The notes under the pieces: generated by a model
What the model saw: the letters and a program-made list of their open reading frames with translations, nothing else
The model's database searches: none
Told to the model about the DNA's origin: nothing
NCBI RefSeq assembly: GCF_039566955.1
Contig: NZ_CP154796.1
Span: 2,542,001 to 2,606,000 of the forward strand
Source of the DNA: Micromonospora sp. DSM 45708
GTDB lineage: Bacteria > Actinomycetota > Actinomycetes > Mycobacteriales > Micromonosporaceae
Length of the DNA: 64,000 nt
Direction of reading: 5' to 3'
Program-made: the position numbers and the translations under genes
In this document: positions 61,268-64,000 of the stretch, piece by piece
Layout: every line of letters begins with the position of its first letter
Numbering within the stretch: position 1 is the first letter of the stretch

Positions 61268-61953
61268 CCACCCGCCCGTTCGTGCTGCTGAGCTGCGCGA
61301 TGTCGATCGACGGCTACATCGACGACGCGACCACGGAGCGGTTGCTGCTCTCCAACGACGACGACCTGGACCGGGTCGACGCGACGCGGGCCGGGTGCGA
61401 CGCGATCATGGTGGGCGCGGCCACGGTCCGCCGGGACGATCCCCGGTTGCTGGTGCGCAGCGATCGGCGGCGTGCCGAGCGGGTGGCGCGGGGCCTGCCC
61501 CCGTCCCCGGTGAAGGTGACGGTCACCGGCAGCGGCGACCTCGACCCGGTGGCCCGCTTCTTCACCGTCGGCGACGGCGTCAAGCTGGTCTACTGTCCGA
61601 GCGGGGTGGTGGACAAGGCCCGGGAGCAGGTCGGCGCGGTGGCCACTGTGGTCGACGCCGGTGAGCCGGTCACCCCGGAGGCGGTCGTCGCCGACCTGGC
61701 CGGGCGCGGGGTCGGCCGGTTGATGGTGGAGGGCGGCGGCACGATGCACCGCCAGTTCCTCACCGCCGGTCTCGCCGACGAACTGCACCTGGTGGTCGCG
61801 CCGTTCTTCGTGGGGGACGGCCGGGCGCCCCGGTTCGTCGGGGAGGGCCGCTTCCCCTGGCATCCGGGCCGCCGGGCCCGGGTGATCGAGGTACGCCAGA
61901 TCGGCGACGTGGTGCTCACCCGTTACGCGCTCTCCGACCGCTGCCAGGCCTGA
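61264..61953 (+). CDS. RibD C-terminal-type pyrimidine reductase
   Basis: A 229-aa protein of the dihydrofolate-reductase-like RibD C-terminal family without the deaminase domain. Motifs: VLLSCAMSIDGYIDDAT, AIMVGAATVRRDDPRLLVR, VKVTVTGSGDL, GRLMVEGGGTMHRQFLTAGLADELHLVVAPFFVG. These enzymes use NADPH to reduce the ribose of the GCH II product to ribityl. GTG at 61264 overlaps the ribA stop codon (GTGA). The pair should yield a ribityl- or ribosylaminopyrimidine that could be routed to a pterin- or flavin-like compound by the upstream genes. Last gene of the operon. Confidence 0.9.
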   Translation: MTTRPFVLLSCAMSIDGYIDDATTERLLLSNDDDLDRVDATRAGCDAIMVGAATVRRDDPRLLVRSDRRRAERVARGLPPSPVKVTVTGSGDLDPVARFFTVGDGVKLVYCPSGVVDKAREQVGAVATVVDAGEPVTPEAVVADLAGRGVGRLMVEGGGTMHRQFLTAGLADELHLVVAPFFVGDGRAPRFVGEGRFPWHPGRRARVIEVRQIGDVVLTRYALSDRCQA

Positions 61954-62046
61954 CCACCGCCGCTCCGGTTCGCTCTTGTGCAAGCTCACGGTCGAGATTA
62001 GTTTGTTGCTCATCCATACGAATCCATCCCTCCCGAAGGGGTATCG

Positions 62047-63726
62047 ATGAGCGTGCACCACACCGATCCGGGCGCCTCCCGCCGCCGCTTCCTCGGCCTG
62101 GTCGGCCTCGGCGTGGCCGCCACCGCCGGCGGCCCGCTGCTCGCCGGATGCTCCGAGAAGCCCGCCGGCTCCGGCGCCGCACAGCAGCTCGACGCCGTCT
62201 CCGGCCTGCTGCCGACGCGAAAGGACCCGCCCGGCGCCATCAAGCCCGACATCGTCGGCACCCGCCCGGTGCCCGACGGATACACCAGCTACCCGGCGAC
62301 CCTGGTCGACGCCATCACCGACAGGCCCGGCACCAGCGGCAAGCAGATCACCGCGATGACGCCCGCCTGGGGCCCGGCGCCGCCCGGCATCGCGCAGAGC
62401 GCCTACCTCCAGGCCGTCAACGCCGAGCTGGGCACGCCGGTCAACTTCACCATCCAGGACGGCGCCACCTACGCCGACAAGCTCAACGCCATGCTCAGCG
62501 CCCGCGACGTGCCGGAGCTGCTCTGCGTGCCGAGCTGGGAGGTGGAGAAGATCCCGCGCTTCGCCGAGGCGATCAAGGCGCTCTTCGAGGACCTCACCGA
62601 CCACCTCCGGGGCGACGCCGCGAACGCGTACCCGATGCTGGCCAGCTTCCCGACCGGGGCCTGGCGCCAGGCGGTGTGGAACGAGCGGCTGATGTCCGTG
62701 CCCAATCCCACGGACGGGCCGTTCCCCTGGGCGCTGTTCGCCCGCAAGGACCTGCTCGACGCGCGCGGCCTGGGGGTGCCGACCAACCTCGAGGAGCTGC
62801 TGACCGCGGCCAGGCAGGTCACCGACCCGGCTCGCAAGGTGTGGGCCTTCGACGACGTCTTCGCCATGATCCAGATGTTCCACCGGGTGCCCGGCGCCAA
62901 CCAGGGGTGGCGGCTGCGCTCCGACGGGACGCCGGAGTTCAAGTACGAGACGCCGGAGTTCCGCCAGGCGCTCGAGGTGATGGCCAAGATCTACAAGGAC
63001 GGCCTGGTCCACCCGGACATCGTGGCCAGCCGCGGCGCGGACGCCAAGCAGTTGTTCGCCAAGAACGGCGCCATCGTGTTCAAGCAGGACGGCATCGGCT
63101 TCTGGCAGGGCGCCCAGGCCGAGCACCAGAAGACCAACCCGAAGTTGAACATCCAGCCGGTGCCGATCTTCTCCGCCACCGGCGGCGACCCGCTGGTCTG
63201 GGGCGAGGACAAGCCCATCTCGTTCACCTTCGTCAGGAAGGGCCTCGGCAAGGAGCGGGTCCAGGAGCTGCTGCGCGTCATCAACTGGTGCTCCGCGCCG
63301 CTGGGCAGCCAGGAGGCCCAGCTCCGGGACTTCGGCGTCGAGGGCAAGCACCACACCAAGTCGCCGAACGGGCCGGTCAAGACCGACCTGGCGTTCAAGG
63401 AGATCGCCAACCAGTACTTCTTCATCAGCGGTCGCAACCCCACCATCGGGCCGTACCCGGACACCCCCCGCTACGTGCCGGACGTGCTGAACTACTCCAA
63501 CCAGATGGTCAAGTTCCTGGAGCGCAACCCCTGGGCCGGGGTCAAGCTGGAGATGCCGGCCGCCTACAAGGCCAACCAGGTGCCGACGGAGGACAAGTTC
63601 ACCGACGTGCTGCGCGGTCGACGCCCGCTCGGCGACGTGGACGCCATCGTCGCGGAGTGGAAGACCAACGGCGGCGAGGAAGCCCGCAAGCTGCTCGCCG
63701 ACTCGCTGCCCAAGGCGGCCAAGTGA
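62047..63726 (+). CDS. ABC transporter substrate-binding lipoprotein, Tat-exported (LplA-like)
   Basis: A 559-aa family 1 solute-binding protein of the large LplA type used for oligosaccharides such as aldouronates. The signal has a twin-arginine motif (SRRRFLG) and lipobox LLAGC with Cys35, so it folds in the cytoplasm before export. Motifs include NFTIQDGATYADKLNAMLSARDVPELL, FPWALFARKDLLDARGLGVP, and the late NGGEEARKLLADSLPK. GAAGGGGTA lies upstream of the ATG. The stop codon overlaps the permease gene (GTGA). The 93 bp upstream contain a weak promoter-like TTGTGC/TTAGTT pair. Confidence 0.9.
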   Translation: MSVHHTDPGASRRRFLGLVGLGVAATAGGPLLAGCSEKPAGSGAAQQLDAVSGLLPTRKDPPGAIKPDIVGTRPVPDGYTSYPATLVDAITDRPGTSGKQITAMTPAWGPAPPGIAQSAYLQAVNAELGTPVNFTIQDGATYADKLNAMLSARDVPELLCVPSWEVEKIPRFAEAIKALFEDLTDHLRGDAANAYPMLASFPTGAWRQAVWNERLMSVPNPTDGPFPWALFARKDLLDARGLGVPTNLEELLTAARQVTDPARKVWAFDDVFAMIQMFHRVPGANQGWRLRSDGTPEFKYETPEFRQALEVMAKIYKDGLVHPDIVASRGADAKQLFAKNGAIVFKQDGIGFWQGAQAEHQKTNPKLNIQPVPIFSATGGDPLVWGEDKPISFTFVRKGLGKERVQELLRVINWCSAPLGSQEAQLRDFGVEGKHHTKSPNGPVKTDLAFKEIANQYFFISGRNPTIGPYPDTPRYVPDVLNYSNQMVKFLERNPWAGVKLEMPAAYKANQVPTEDKFTDVLRGRRPLGDVDAIVAEWKTNGGEEARKLLADSLPKAAK

Positions 63727-64000
63727 GCGAGCCGGCCGTCGCGGTCGGGCCCGAGCGGGCCCGACCCGACGACCCGGTCGCACCGGCCCGCACGCCCCGC
63801 CGTCGCCGGGTGCCGCTGGGCAGCCGGCTGCGCCGCGACTGGCAGTTGCTGGCCATGGTGGCGCCCGGCTTCCTGGTGTTGCTGATCTTCAGCTACCTGC
63901 CGATCGCCGGCAACGTCATCGCGTTCCAGGACTACAACCCGTACCTGGGCGACAATCCGTGGCAGGCGTTCACGCACAGCAACTGGATCGGCTTCGGCCA
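63723..64000 (+). CDS. ABC transporter permease (LplB-like), cut by window edge
   Basis: The first 92 codons of a sugar permease. After a charged N-tail (about 40 residues, ending RRDWQL) comes the first membrane span LLAMVAPGFLVLLIFSYLPI, followed by AFQDYNPYLGDNPWQ and WIGFG, the typical start of LplB/YtcP-type permeases. GTG at 63723 overlaps the binding-protein stop codon. A second permease is expected beyond the window. Confidence 0.88.
   Translation, partial: MSEPAVAVGPERARPDDPVAPARTPRRRRVPLGSRLRRDWQLLAMVAPGFLVLLIFSYLPIAGNVIAFQDYNPYLGDNPWQAFTHSNWIGFG

Noticed and set aside
60638..61953. Ordinary riboflavin operon
   Set aside because: Only GCH II and the reductase are present; ribE, ribH, ribB and the RibD deaminase are missing, and the operon contains unrelated sugar, methyl and membrane genes. 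Not excluded until the rest of the genome is seen.

Overview
The window is a very GC-rich actinomycete chromosome segment. G or C fills nearly every third codon position, GTG and TTG starts are common, and genes are often joined by 4-bp GTGA/ATGA overlaps. Lipoprotein and Tat signals, a B12-riboswitch-controlled class Ia ribonucleotide reductase, an SCO5389-family protein and a Bxl-type xylo-oligosaccharide operon point to Micromonosporaceae, probably Micromonospora. That assignment is an inference from gene content. I saw no tRNA, rRNA, CRISPR array or replication origin.

Region 1 (1-8978) is one tightly coupled operon. It holds a ROK protein (5' end outside the window), an iron/phosphonate-type ABC importer (lipoprotein, ATPase, two-domain permease), a creatininase-family amidase, an amidohydrolase, an argininosuccinate-lyase-like enzyme and a second ROK protein. 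It looks like import and stepwise breakdown of an unidentified C-N-bonded compound. Region 2 (9243-14053) has a repeat-bearing membrane protein, a LuxR regulator and a secreted HExxH protein coupled to a small secreted partner. Region 3 (14061-21412) has nrdAB behind paired NrdR boxes and a cobalamin riboswitch, a P450, a TIM-barrel-like protein divergent from its probable TetR regulator, and an SCO5389-family gene. Region 4 (21430-28074) is a giant single-chain acyl-CoA carboxylase, a DUF2188 gene and a long C-rich, gene-free tract.

Region 5 (28075-35399) has a streptogrisin-type protease, a methyltransferase, an MFS exporter, a glutamate-synthase-like oxidoreductase, and an ECF sigma factor with a membrane partner and a downstream lipoprotein. 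The sigma gene and the lipoprotein gene carry almost identical promoter sequences. Region 6 (35410-36320) is an IS5-type element inserted exactly at the stop codon of the next gene. Region 7 (36320-45883) is a plant-polysaccharide locus: a GH10 xylanase, a GH5-ricin-type glycanase, a LacI repressor, a sugar ABC importer and a GH3 glycosidase, in the arrangement of Streptomyces bxlREFGA.

Region 8 (46087-50677) is a candidate exopolysaccharide locus: a polytopic GT39-like protein, a cellulose-synthase-like GT2 and a GH26 hydrolase. Region 9 (50801-55313) is an aromatic polyketide tailoring cassette with an ABM-ABM-FAD hydroxylase fusion, an ABM protein, a P450 and a double TcmI cyclase, but no polyketide synthase in view. 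Region 10 (56320-61953) is a seven-gene operon joining a GTP cyclohydrolase II paralogue and a RibD-type reductase to a catalytically degenerate PTPS-fold protein, a dehydrogenase, a glycosyltransferase, a methyltransferase and an LPG-synthase-like membrane protein. I consider this the best candidate for an undescribed pathway. Region 11 (62047-64000) starts a second sugar ABC importer, cut by the window edge.
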